DNA of 55,029 nt from an uncultured bacterium (GTDB lineage: Bacteria; Bacillota; Clostridia; Christensenellales; Pumilibacteraceae): assembly GCA_949744905.1 (NCBI GenBank), contig CATKCE010000060.1, forward strand, positions 1 through 55,029. The letters are read 5' to 3'. Positions 30,351-39,041 of this stretch are shown piece by piece. The translations under genes and the position numbers were made by a program. The notes below the pieces were generated by a model. That model saw only the letters and a list, made by a program, of their open reading frames with translations. It searched no databases and was not told where the DNA came from. How positions within the stretch are numbered: the stretch's first letter is position 1; each line of letters opens with the position of its first letter.

Positions 30351-31235
30351 ATGAAACATTTTTCCGCGCTGATAGACGCATATTCGATGTGCGAAGCGAT
30401 AGGCAGCCAGGTGCGTATGGACATACTGTCCGAGATACTCGAACACCGCTCGATAACGCTCAGCGACCTTGCCAAAAATCTGCATTTGACCAACGGCGCG
30501 CTCACTCCGCACATAAAAAAACTGGAAAGCGCGGGGCTTATACGCGTCGCCGAGGAGCCCGGCAAACGCGGAACCGCAAAGCTGTGTTCTATCGCGCTCG
30601 ACAAGATAGTCATAGACGTGGCATCGTTTCTGCCGGAAAAAGCGCAGTCGTTCGTCATACCCGTGGGACAATACCGCTCGGCTTCGCCGCGCCGCCGCTG
30701 CGCCCTCGTGGGCGCAAAGGGCTTTATCGGCGAGACCGACGACCCCCGTTACTTTACTTATCCCGAACACGCCGACTGCATAGGGCTATGGCTTTCCGAC
30801 GGATCGGTAACGTACACCCTGCCTTCGCCTCCGTCGGGCGGTCCGGCAATATCGGAAATACGCTTCCACTTCGAGATAAGCGCGGTGCCGTCTGGCGGCG
30901 ATATTCTGCCCGGACAAATATCCGCATATATCGACGACGTTCCGCTCGGCGCCGCCACGCTCCCCGCCGAAAACCGCGACCGCAAAGGCAGTCTCAACCC
31001 CGACTGGTACGATACAGTATATCCTCAGTACGGAAGCCTGAAGACGCTTTCGGTAAACGCGCGCGGCTGTTACTGGGACGGAATAAAGATATCCGAAGTT
31101 ACTCTCGCCCGACTCAGCGAACTCAAAACTTTTACGCTCGCGTCGAAATCGGGTTTCGCTCTGTTCGGAAAAAACTTCGGCGACTATTCGGTAGACCTCG
31201 GCTATACATTGGAATACGACGACGCCAAACTGTAA
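30351..31235 (+). CDS. ArsR-like transcriptional regulator with a ~190-aa C-terminal effector-type domain
   Basis: HTH MCEAIGSQVRMDILSEILEHRSITLSDLAKNLHLTNGALTPHIKKLESAGLIRV; C-terminal LVGAKGFIGETDDPRYFTYPEHADCIGLWLSDGSVTY...LNPDWYDTVYPQYGSLKTLSVN...LFGKNFGDYSVDLGYTLEYDD. Confidence 0.85.
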   Translation: MKHFSALIDAYSMCEAIGSQVRMDILSEILEHRSITLSDLAKNLHLTNGALTPHIKKLESAGLIRVAEEPGKRGTAKLCSIALDKIVIDVASFLPEKAQSFVIPVGQYRSASPRRRCALVGAKGFIGETDDPRYFTYPEHADCIGLWLSDGSVTYTLPSPPSGGPAISEIRFHFEISAVPSGGDILPGQISAYIDDVPLGAATLPAENRDRKGSLNPDWYDTVYPQYGSLKTLSVNARGCYWDGIKISEVTLARLSELKTFTLASKSGFALFGKNFGDYSVDLGYTLEYDDAKL

Positions 31236-31254
31236 ATTTTTTTGCAGATACGAC

Positions 31255-31288
31255 AAACGCGGACGCCATTTCGCCGTCCGCGTTTTTT
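31255..31288. terminator. Bidirectional terminator between convergent genes
   Basis: AAACGCGGACG ccatttcgc CGTCCGCGTTTTTT. Confidence 0.8.
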
Positions 31289-31321
31289 CATGCTGTTTTT
31301 ACGATACGCCCCCGCCGCAAG

Positions 31322-32281
31322 TCAGCGCGCCACGACGCTCGCCATATTGTAAAGATCGAGATCGAATTTCTTTTTCATCTGGCATGCTTTAACGATATCT
31401 TCGTCGTAGAACTTGTTGTTTCGTATTCCGATAACGCGGTTTCCCACGCCTTTTTCCAAAAGTTGAACGGCATGCACTCCCATAGACGTGCCCAAAAACC
31501 GGTCTTTCATGCTGGGGCTCCCGCCGCGTTGCAAATGCCCGAGAACCGTACTGCGTATGCTCAACCCCGTGCGCTCGGATATCTGTTTTGCCAAATCGTC
31601 GGCTTTGCCCGCGCCCTCGGCAAGCACTACGATACCGCTGTGCTTTCCGCGTTGTTTGCTGGCTTCCAGACGCTCGCAAACACGCACTATGTCTATTTTA
31701 TGTTCCGGAACTATTATTACTTCCGCGCCGCCGCCAAGCCCCGCGTACAGCGCAAGGTCGCCGCAGTTGCGCCCCATAACTTCCACTATAGATACGCGGT
31801 CGTGGCTGGACATGGTATCGCGTATTTTGTTTATGGCGTCAAGAATGGTATTGCACGCCGTATCGAATCCGAGTGTAAAATCGGTATACGCCAGATCGTT
31901 GTCTATCGTGCCCGGAATCCCTATAGACGGAAAGCCCAGTTCGCTTAGCGCCTTCGCACCCATAAACGAGCCGTCGCCTCCTATGACGATGAGTCCCTCT
32001 ATGCCCTTTGCTTTAAGTTGTTCGTATGCGAGCTTTTGTCCCTCGGCGGTCTTCATCTCGGGACAACGCGCGGTCCGCAGCACGGTGCCGCCGCGCTGAA
32101 TGATATCGGAAACGCTGCGCATGTTCATATCTATAAACTTGCCCTCTAACAGCCCGGCATAGCCGCGCTCGACTCCCGCTACTTCCATGCCGGCAAATAT
32201 GCCGTAACGCACAACGGCGCGTATAGCCGCGTTCATTCCGGGCGCGTCGCCGCCCGACGTAAGTACAGCGATTTTATTCAT
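31322..32281 (-). CDS. pfkA: ATP-dependent 6-phosphofructokinase
   Basis: MNKIAVLTSGGDAPGMNAAIRAVVRYG; GGDGSFMGA; GTIDNDLAYTDFTLGFDTA; LGHLQRGGSPS. Confidence 0.97.
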   Translation of the reverse strand: MNKIAVLTSGGDAPGMNAAIRAVVRYGIFAGMEVAGVERGYAGLLEGKFIDMNMRSVSDIIQRGGTVLRTARCPEMKTAEGQKLAYEQLKAKGIEGLIVIGGDGSFMGAKALSELGFPSIGIPGTIDNDLAYTDFTLGFDTACNTILDAINKIRDTMSSHDRVSIVEVMGRNCGDLALYAGLGGGAEVIIVPEHKIDIVRVCERLEASKQRGKHSGIVVLAEGAGKADDLAKQISERTGLSIRSTVLGHLQRGGSPSMKDRFLGTSMGVHAVQLLEKGVGNRVIGIRNNKFYDEDIVKACQMKKKFDLDLYNMASVVAR

Positions 32282-32458
32282 AGCTTCCTCCGACGAAATA
32301 TGATTGAACTTTCACCGATACTATTATATCAAAGAAAATATACGAAAACAACTGTTTATCCGCGTTTTTTATGCTGTCTAAACGGCAATTTACGCTCTAC
32401 CGAGCCGAACGCGGCCGCGTACACGAGTACTCGCGCGCGGTCGATTATATCGAGTGGT

Positions 32459-35400
32459 TCAGCTCCGTGTGGCGACTTTCACGTTGTCGCTCCCCATGAG
32501 CCCCTTGGCTTCGCTGATAAGACTATCGCTTATATCCACTCCGATGCCGAGAGGATACAACTTGCCGTCGTCCAGATTTTTACAATACGTCTCGTCCCTG
32601 CCGGGATAAGCCGAAAGGATATCCTGCAGGTTATCCATAAGCGACGGGTCGCTGTTATCGAAAGAAAGATAAAAGCATATCATTTTGGGCGGGGTCTCGG
32701 GAGTTACGTCCTGCCACGGCACGATACTATCCACCCACACCGTGACGCTGTCCTCGCGGTTTTTTATCTTACCGCTCACCGTAACCATAGTATCCTTGAC
32801 GAAGACGTTTTTCAGTTTTTTATAAGTATAACCGGTAAGCATGATATCTACCGTGCCGTAAAGGTCTTCGAGTTTTCCTATCGCTATCTCCTTTCCGGTT
32901 TTGGTAATCTTCTTTTCCGCCTCAATGAGCATGCCGCCCAGCTTTACGACGGTATCGTCTTTTAAGCCGACGGTTTCGCCGTCGTCGTTCTCGCTCGGCA
33001 GAATATTGGAAGAATTGTGCTCGTACTGTCTGAGATGTCCGGTAAATTCCTCCAACGGATGTCCGGTAAGATAAACGCCCGCGACCTCTTTTTCTTTCCC
33101 CAGCTTTACTCCCAGAGGATACTCGCGCATATCCGGATATTCAAACGAATCCAGTTCGGCGCAGGCGTCGCTCATATCGAAAAAGGAAAACTGTCCTTTA
33201 AGCCTCGCCGCGCGGTCTTTGTTTACTCGGTCTATCACGCTTTCGTACACCGCGATGTACTGGCTGCGCGTCTTTCCGAGGCAGTCGAACGCCCCCGCGT
33301 ATATAAGGCTTTCGAGCATGCGTTTGTTGAGTTGCGCGTTTTCTATACGCTTTACAAACTGCACGAAGTCGGTAAATTCCCCTCCGCGTTCGCGCTCTTT
33401 GACGATTTCTTCAATTATGCTTTTGCCCACGTTTTTTATAGCCACCAGTCCCACGCGCACCGCGCCGTTTTCAACGGTGAACTCCTCGTAAGATTTGTTT
33501 ATGGAGGGCGGCAAAACGGTGACGTTGCGCTCTTTGAGATAGCCGAGATAGTTCCTTATCTCGTCAATGCTGGTTATTCGGTTATTGAGAACGGCGGTAA
33601 TGAATTCCACCGGATAATAACATTTGAGATACGCAGTCTGATAGGCAAGATACGCGTACGCCGCGGCGTGGCTTTTATTAAAAGCGTACGAGGCGAACGC
33701 TATCATGTCGTCGTATATCTTATTGGCGACCTTTTCCGGGACGCCGTTTTTTATACATCCCGGTATCTCCACGCCGTGGTCCACGGTGCCGTGGACGAAC
33801 ACCTCGCGCTCCTTTTCCATGGCGTCCACTTTTTTCTTGCTCATCATGCGGCGCACGTTGTCGGCTCTGCCCAAAGTATATCCGCCAAGCGCCTGCACCA
33901 TTTGCATGACCTGCTCCTGGTAAACCATTATGCCGTAAGAAACTTCAAGTATAGGCTTTGTAAGCGGATGGTCGTATTTTATCTTGTCGGGATTCTTTTT
34001 ATTGAAAACGTAGTCGTCTATCTTGTCCATAGGACCGGGGCGGTAAAGCGATATTCCGGCTATGATATCTTCGAGGCAGGACGGTTTTAAGTCGCGCATG
34101 AACTTTTTCATGCCCTCGGATTCAAGCTGGAATACGGCGTGCGTGTCGCCCTCGCCTATCAACTTGTAAACGCCCGCGTCGTCGTACTCCATATCGTAAA
34201 AGTCTATGTCCCGTCCCTGCGTGACTTTTATTATGTCTACCGCTTTTTTTATATCGGTAAGAGTGCGCAGTCCCAAAAAGTCCATTTTAAGGAGCCCCAA
34301 CTCCTCGCACTCTATCATGTTGAATTCGGTGGTAATGTTGCCGTCGCCGGTCTTTGCCATGGGAACGTGGTCGGATATCGGGTCGCGACATATTATAACG
34401 CCCGCCGCGTGCATGCCGGTCTGGCGCGGCATGCCTTCTATGCGCATCGCCATATCCAGTATCACCTTCGCCATCTCGTTGTTTTCGTAAAGCTCTACAA
34501 GTTCGCCGATTACCGGGCTGGGTTCGTTGTCCTTCCACTTTTGCAAACCGAGGATATGGGCGAGATGTTTCTTGCCCATCATTGCGGGGATCAGCTTCGT
34601 TATCTTCTCCACTTCGGAATAAGGATAATTGTAAACGCGCCCCACGTCCTTTACGGCGGCCTTCGCCGCCATGGTGCCGAAAGTAACTATCTGCGAGACG
34701 TTCTGTGCTCCGTACTTTCCGGTAACGTACTGTATAACAAGCTCGCGCTTATCCACGCAAAAGTCGATATCGAAGTCGGGGTTGCTGACTCGTTCTGAAT
34801 TTAAGAACCGCTCGAATATCAACTGGTATTTTAACGGATTTACTTTGGTTATGCCTATCGCATACGCCACTATGCTTCCCACGCCGCTACCGCGCCCCGG
34901 CCCCACAGGAACGTCGTGCGTTTCCGACCAGTGTATAAAGTCCCATACGATGAGGAAATAGTCCACGAATCCCAGTCTGTGGATAACGCCCAATTCGTAC
35001 TCGGCCCGCTTTTCGATTTCGTCGGTAATGGTTTTGTATTTACGATTCAAGCCGTCGTAAGTCAGTTTGCGCAAAAATTCGTACGGCTCGCTTCCGTCTT
35101 CGGGATAATACGACGGCAACAGCGGCTCCTTGCGGAAATAATAACAGCCGTCGCACTTGTCCGCTATCGCCACAGTTGTTTCGAGGCTCTCGGAAAGTGT
35201 AGGAAAAAGCGAAAGCATTTCGTCGTAGCTTTTAAGGTAAAATTCCTTTGTGGGGAAATATCCGTCGTCGGTGACTCCCTCGTCGCTCACAGCGTCGCTG
35301 TCGCTCCGAATCTCGTCCTCGTTGTAGACCATGGTGGTGCGGAAAGAAATACACTGCAATACCTTTTGCATGTTCGCGTCGTCGCGGGTAAGGTAGTGGA

Positions 35401-36082
35401 CGTCGTTTGTAGCGACAATTTTAACGCCGTTGTCCCTCGCAAGTTTTACGAGATGCGGCAAAACGACTTTCTGGTCCTTGATGTTGTGGTCCTGTATCTC
35501 TATGTAAAAATCCTCGCCGAAAAGACGCTTGAATTCTTTTACGTGATCGTCGGCTTTTTTCATATCTCCGGCAAGGATAGCCTGCGGTATAACGCCCGCG
35601 ATACACGCCGACAAGCATATAAGCCCCTCGGTGTACTGCCGCAAAAGTTCCATATCTATGCGCGGTTTGTAATATAAGCCCTCGGTATACGCGAGCGATA
35701 CCAGCTTTATGAGATTTTTATATCCCGTCTCGTTTTTTGCAAGCAAAACAAGATGGTTGTATTTGGGCATCTTGCCGCCCGAACTTGATTTTTCGCGCAT
35801 GTTTTCGCACATGTAAAGTTCGCACCCAATTATCGGCTTTACCTTATAAGGGCGCTTTTCCGCCATGAATTCGTAAAAATCCGCTTTGGGGTCGGTATAC
35901 TTTACCGCCGCTTTCACAAATTCCAGTACTCCGTACATATTGCCGTGGTCGGTTATCGCCACAGCCGGCATATCCATATCGCCGCACGCCGAAAACAGCT
36001 TTCCTATGCGCGTAGCGCCGTCGAGCAGACTGTATTCGGTATGCACGTGCAAATGAACGAATTCTTTTTTCGGACCTTCCAT
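32459..36082 (-). CDS. dnaE: DNA polymerase III alpha subunit (DnaE)
   Basis: PHP domain FVHLHVHTEYSLLDGATRI; VGPGRGSGVGSIVAYAIGIT; PDFDIDFC; GISLYRPGPMD; ATG 36082 preceded by GGAGAG. Confidence 0.97.
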   Translation of the reverse strand: MEGPKKEFVHLHVHTEYSLLDGATRIGKLFSACGDMDMPAVAITDHGNMYGVLEFVKAAVKYTDPKADFYEFMAEKRPYKVKPIIGCELYMCENMREKSSSGGKMPKYNHLVLLAKNETGYKNLIKLVSLAYTEGLYYKPRIDMELLRQYTEGLICLSACIAGVIPQAILAGDMKKADDHVKEFKRLFGEDFYIEIQDHNIKDQKVVLPHLVKLARDNGVKIVATNDVHYLTRDDANMQKVLQCISFRTTMVYNEDEIRSDSDAVSDEGVTDDGYFPTKEFYLKSYDEMLSLFPTLSESLETTVAIADKCDGCYYFRKEPLLPSYYPEDGSEPYEFLRKLTYDGLNRKYKTITDEIEKRAEYELGVIHRLGFVDYFLIVWDFIHWSETHDVPVGPGRGSGVGSIVAYAIGITKVNPLKYQLIFERFLNSERVSNPDFDIDFCVDKRELVIQYVTGKYGAQNVSQIVTFGTMAAKAAVKDVGRVYNYPYSEVEKITKLIPAMMGKKHLAHILGLQKWKDNEPSPVIGELVELYENNEMAKVILDMAMRIEGMPRQTGMHAAGVIICRDPISDHVPMAKTGDGNITTEFNMIECEELGLLKMDFLGLRTLTDIKKAVDIIKVTQGRDIDFYDMEYDDAGVYKLIGEGDTHAVFQLESEGMKKFMRDLKPSCLEDIIAGISLYRPGPMDKIDDYVFNKKNPDKIKYDHPLTKPILEVSYGIMVYQEQVMQMVQALGGYTLGRADNVRRMMSKKKVDAMEKEREVFVHGTVDHGVEIPGCIKNGVPEKVANKIYDDMIAFASYAFNKSHAAAYAYLAYQTAYLKCYYPVEFITAVLNNRITSIDEIRNYLGYLKERNVTVLPPSINKSYEEFTVENGAVRVGLVAIKNVGKSIIEEIVKERERGGEFTDFVQFVKRIENAQLNKRMLESLIYAGAFDCLGKTRSQYIAVYESVIDRVNKDRAARLKGQFSFFDMSDACAELDSFEYPDMREYPLGVKLGKEKEVAGVYLTGHPLEEFTGHLRQYEHNSSNILPSENDDGETVGLKDDTVVKLGGMLIEAEKKITKTGKEIAIGKLEDLYGTVDIMLTGYTYKKLKNVFVKDTMVTVSGKIKNREDSVTVWVDSIVPWQDVTPETPPKMICFYLSFDNSDPSLMDNLQDILSAYPGRDETYCKNLDDGKLYPLGIGVDISDSLISEAKGLMGSDNVKVATRS

Positions 36083-36139
36083 GTATGTTCTCTCCAAGTA
36101 TGTTTTTTCTCTCGTCCGAGCCCGGTATAGACCGCGGCG

Positions 36140-36388
36140 TTACCGCGCGCCCAGTTGTTTTACCGTAACGTCGAGCGCTTCTTCCTGGTCGTCGCCTTTT
36201 GCTATAACGGTGACCGCGTCTCCGCGTTTCAACGCCATGCTGACTATTCCCATAAGGCTTTTGGCGTTTATCTTTTTTGTCCCCATTTCCAGAGTTATCT
36301 CGCTGTCGAAACGCATACAGCGCCCCACGAGCCTCTGCGCGTCGATATTGGTAAACTCCTTTCCTACGCGCGTCTCCTTAAATACCAT
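36140..36388 (-). CDS. HPr-family protein lacking the catalytic His-15 (Crh-like)
   Basis: VGKEFTNIDAQRLVGRCMRFDSEITLEMGTKKINAKSLMGIVSMALKRGDAVTVIAKGDDQEEALDVTVKQL; Ser-46 region NAKSLMG retained, GLHARPA replaced by EFTNIDA; adjacent to whiA as crh is in Bacillus. Confidence 0.88.
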   Translation of the reverse strand: MVFKETRVGKEFTNIDAQRLVGRCMRFDSEITLEMGTKKINAKSLMGIVSMALKRGDAVTVIAKGDDQEEALDVTVKQLGAR

Positions 36389-37321
36389 TTATCCTTCCTC
36401 CCTGTCGGTTTCTCCGTCTCCCGCGCAAACCGCCGCAAGACGACGCATGCGGTTTTTAAGTCCGCTTTTGGTTATGCCCAGCAATTGAGCAAGCTGAGAA
36501 TAGCTGTAATCGGGATGCGCGAGCCTTGCCTCGGCCGTCTCGCGCAAAACTCCCGAAAGAACGGTAACGTCCATATCTTTTATAAACGCTATCTGTTTCA
36601 GCCCCGTGTCTATCTGCTTGTCTATATTGTGCATATCGCAGTTTTGCTGGCGGTTTATATGCTCGCTCATCTGGCGCGACGCAAGCAGCGAATTAAATTC
36701 CAGCACCGTCTTAGCGGCTCCCATAAGCGCGAGACAGTCGCTTATTGCCTCGCTGTCCTTTACGTACACCACCGCGCGAGATTTGCGCACCGCAAGCCCG
36801 GCGGATATCCCGTACCCGCGCAGTATCGCCGAAAAGTCCTCGGCAATACTCTTGCGCCCGAACGAAAATTCCAGATGGTACTGACCCGCCGAAAGACTGC
36901 CCGCGCCCAGATACGCCCCTCTTACGTACGCCGCCGAACTCTGTCCCGAAGCGAATTCGCCGGCTATATGTTCGCACACGCCGACGCCGCCGTCGCATGT
37001 CAGCACGTTGCACGAGCACAACAGTCCGAGCGCGTCCTCTATCACTATCTCTATCCTCTTGTTTTTGCGCTCCACGCGGCAATCGCGGGCGGTAAGGTCT
37101 TTTGCTGCTGCGCGCACCGCGTCCGCCAGAGTATCGTTTTCGGTAGATACCGTTACGGCGACCTGCATGCCGTGGATTATAAGCGACCCGCTGGAAAGGA
37201 TAAGAGCCGACAAAAACGCCCGCTTGTCCCTGTCCGACGAAAGCGGCTTGCCCGCTATCTCCTCTTTACTCAGTTTTCCGAGTCCGGCGTAAGCCGCCGC
37301 GCCGCCTTTTACGCCGTTCAT
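36389..37321 (-). CDS. whiA: DNA-binding protein WhiA
   Basis: KRAFLSALILSSGSL; AYVRGAYLGAGSLSAGQYHLEFSF; C-terminal HPDYSYSQLAQLLGITKSGLKNRMRRL; start at 37321 overlaps the upstream stop. Confidence 0.95.
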   Translation of the reverse strand: MNGVKGGAAAYAGLGKLSKEEIAGKPLSSDRDKRAFLSALILSSGSLIIHGMQVAVTVSTENDTLADAVRAAAKDLTARDCRVERKNKRIEIVIEDALGLLCSCNVLTCDGGVGVCEHIAGEFASGQSSAAYVRGAYLGAGSLSAGQYHLEFSFGRKSIAEDFSAILRGYGISAGLAVRKSRAVVYVKDSEAISDCLALMGAAKTVLEFNSLLASRQMSEHINRQQNCDMHNIDKQIDTGLKQIAFIKDMDVTVLSGVLRETAEARLAHPDYSYSQLAQLLGITKSGLKNRMRRLAAVCAGDGETDREEG

Positions 37322-38061
37322 TTTGCGCCTCCCCGTCCGCTGCGGAAATCGGGCAGTCGGTCGTAATTGGCTATCGCGGACATCGGTATCCCCACCCGCC
37401 GTATCCTTTCGAGCGGCAACGAAAAATCGCCCACTCTGCCAGGAGAATGCGCGTCGCTGTCGCACACGAACTCGCATCCTTCTTCCGCCGCTTCGGCAAG
37501 TTGCGCGTCGGTAAGATATATTCTTTTGCCGTTGAGTTCGAAGTATGTCCCGAAATGTCTGCACGCCCGAGCGACTTCGCGCACATCGCATTTGCAACCG
37601 TTTCCGGGATGCGACAGGATATCTATCGCGTTATTTTCTATCGCTTTGACGTATGCCTCGGTATTGCGCGCAATAGTAGCGGCCTTGGCGAGCCCGAGAT
37701 TGTTGCTCCAAAAATACGCCGTTTCGCTTCCCCAAACGAGTTTATGGTAACCGCATACGACCATGTCCAGCCACTGCTTGTCCGACTCGCGCACGTCTAT
37801 GCGTCCTTTGCGCCCCAAAATATTCGACTCGACGCTAAGGTACGTTTTTACCTGCGGGTATTTTTGTTTTAATACGTTTAACTGTTCGCGCATGCGGGGC
37901 AGTTCGCAACGTCTTACCCCAAACGCCATGTGTCCGAAGCCGTGATCGCTTATCGCTATCTCTTTTAGACCTTTGCGCGCGGCGACGAGAACGTTGTCCT
38001 CTATACTGCCCTTGCCGTGACTGTACACGGTATGAGTATGATAATCGCCCAAAAACGCCAT
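37318..38061 (-). CDS. PHP domain phosphatase/phosphoesterase
   Basis: GDYHTHTVYSHGKGSIEDNVLVAARKGLKEIAISDHGFGHM; DILSHPGNG; CDSDAHSPGRVGDF. Confidence 0.92.
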   Translation of the reverse strand: MAFLGDYHTHTVYSHGKGSIEDNVLVAARKGLKEIAISDHGFGHMAFGVRRCELPRMREQLNVLKQKYPQVKTYLSVESNILGRKGRIDVRESDKQWLDMVVCGYHKLVWGSETAYFWSNNLGLAKAATIARNTEAYVKAIENNAIDILSHPGNGCKCDVREVARACRHFGTYFELNGKRIYLTDAQLAEAAEEGCEFVCDSDAHSPGRVGDFSLPLERIRRVGIPMSAIANYDRLPDFRSGRGGAK

Positions 38062-38895
38062 TCAGCAAAAGTCTCCGTATAATTTTATTTCGCGTTCGAG
38101 TTTCACCCCGAACTTATCGTACACCGCCGCCGCCGCCGTGTTCATAAGTTGCAGTACGTCGCCGCTTAACGCGCCGCCGCGGTTCACGATAAAATTCGCA
38201 TGTTTCGGCGATATCTCCGCGCCGCCGCACACAAGCCCTTTAAGTCCCGCTTGCTCTATAAGCTGACCCGCGGGCACTCCGTCCGCCGCCTTGAAAACGC
38301 ACCCGGCGCTCGCGCCTATCGGCTGGCTTTGCCGGCGGAGCGTAAAGTTTCGTTCGCACGCGGCGTTTATCTCGGCGGGGTCTCCCTCGGGAGCGCGCAG
38401 TTTTACGCGCACCACCGTACCGCGTATATTACTGCTCCTGTATCCGAATCCGCATTCTTCCGCCGTCATTATCCGCATTTTTCCGTCGACATATACATAA
38501 AGTTTTTCCGCAACGTCCGCAATGCAACCGCCGAATGCTCCGGCGTTTCCCATTACGGCGCCGCCTATGCTTCCCGGCAATCCGTACGCCCATTCAAGTC
38601 CCGTTCGTCCCTGCCGCGCGTATTCGCGCGCGAGAGCGGATATCAAAAGACCGCTGTCGCACTCGCAATGATCAGGCCCGAACAGTTTGTCTCCCGTCCG
38701 GTTGACGGCTACAAAGCCGCGGTATCCAAGGTCGCCCACAAGAATATTGCTGCCTCGTCCGAGCACCAACGCGCCCTCCGACGCGGCGGCGATGAGTTCC
38801 TCGGTCTTGTAACAAAAAGCGAGTTTATCCGCGCGCCCTCCCGTAAGAAAAGTACAGCAACGCCCCAAAGGCGCGTTCGAAAGAAATTCCGTCAT
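38062..38895 (-). CDS. murB: UDP-N-acetylenolpyruvoylglucosamine reductase
   Basis: LGRCCTFLTGGRADKLAF; LGRGSNILVGDLGYRG; GLEWAYGLPGSIGGAVMGNAGAFGG; start placed at ATG 38895, 4 nt after the -10. Confidence 0.95.
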   Translation of the reverse strand: MTEFLSNAPLGRCCTFLTGGRADKLAFCYKTEELIAAASEGALVLGRGSNILVGDLGYRGFVAVNRTGDKLFGPDHCECDSGLLISALAREYARQGRTGLEWAYGLPGSIGGAVMGNAGAFGGCIADVAEKLYVYVDGKMRIMTAEECGFGYRSSNIRGTVVRVKLRAPEGDPAEINAACERNFTLRRQSQPIGASAGCVFKAADGVPAGQLIEQAGLKGLVCGGAEISPKHANFIVNRGGALSGDVLQLMNTAAAAVYDKFGVKLEREIKLYGDFC

Positions 38896-38899
38896 ATAT

Positions 38900-38928
38900 A
38901 TTTTACTCCATGCGGCGATATTTTTCAA
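38900..38928 (-). promoter_or_regulatory. Promoter for the murB operon
   Basis: TTGAAA - 17 nt - TAAAAT, then 4 nt to ATG. Confidence 0.6.
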
Positions 38929-39006
38929 GTCTTTGGCGCAAAGTTTTTATTTACTTACTTATGTATGCCGAAAACCCGGCAAACGTTCGGTTTTCGCGTT
39001 CCGCTC

Positions 39007-39035
39007 TTGACACCCGACGCGGATTTTGATATAAT
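39007..39035 (+). promoter_or_regulatory. Perfect-consensus promoter for the Fic-like gene
   Basis: TTGACA - 17 nt - TATAAT with TGn extension (TGATATAAT), then 6 nt to ATG 39042. Confidence 0.75.
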
Positions 39036-39041
39036 GTATGC

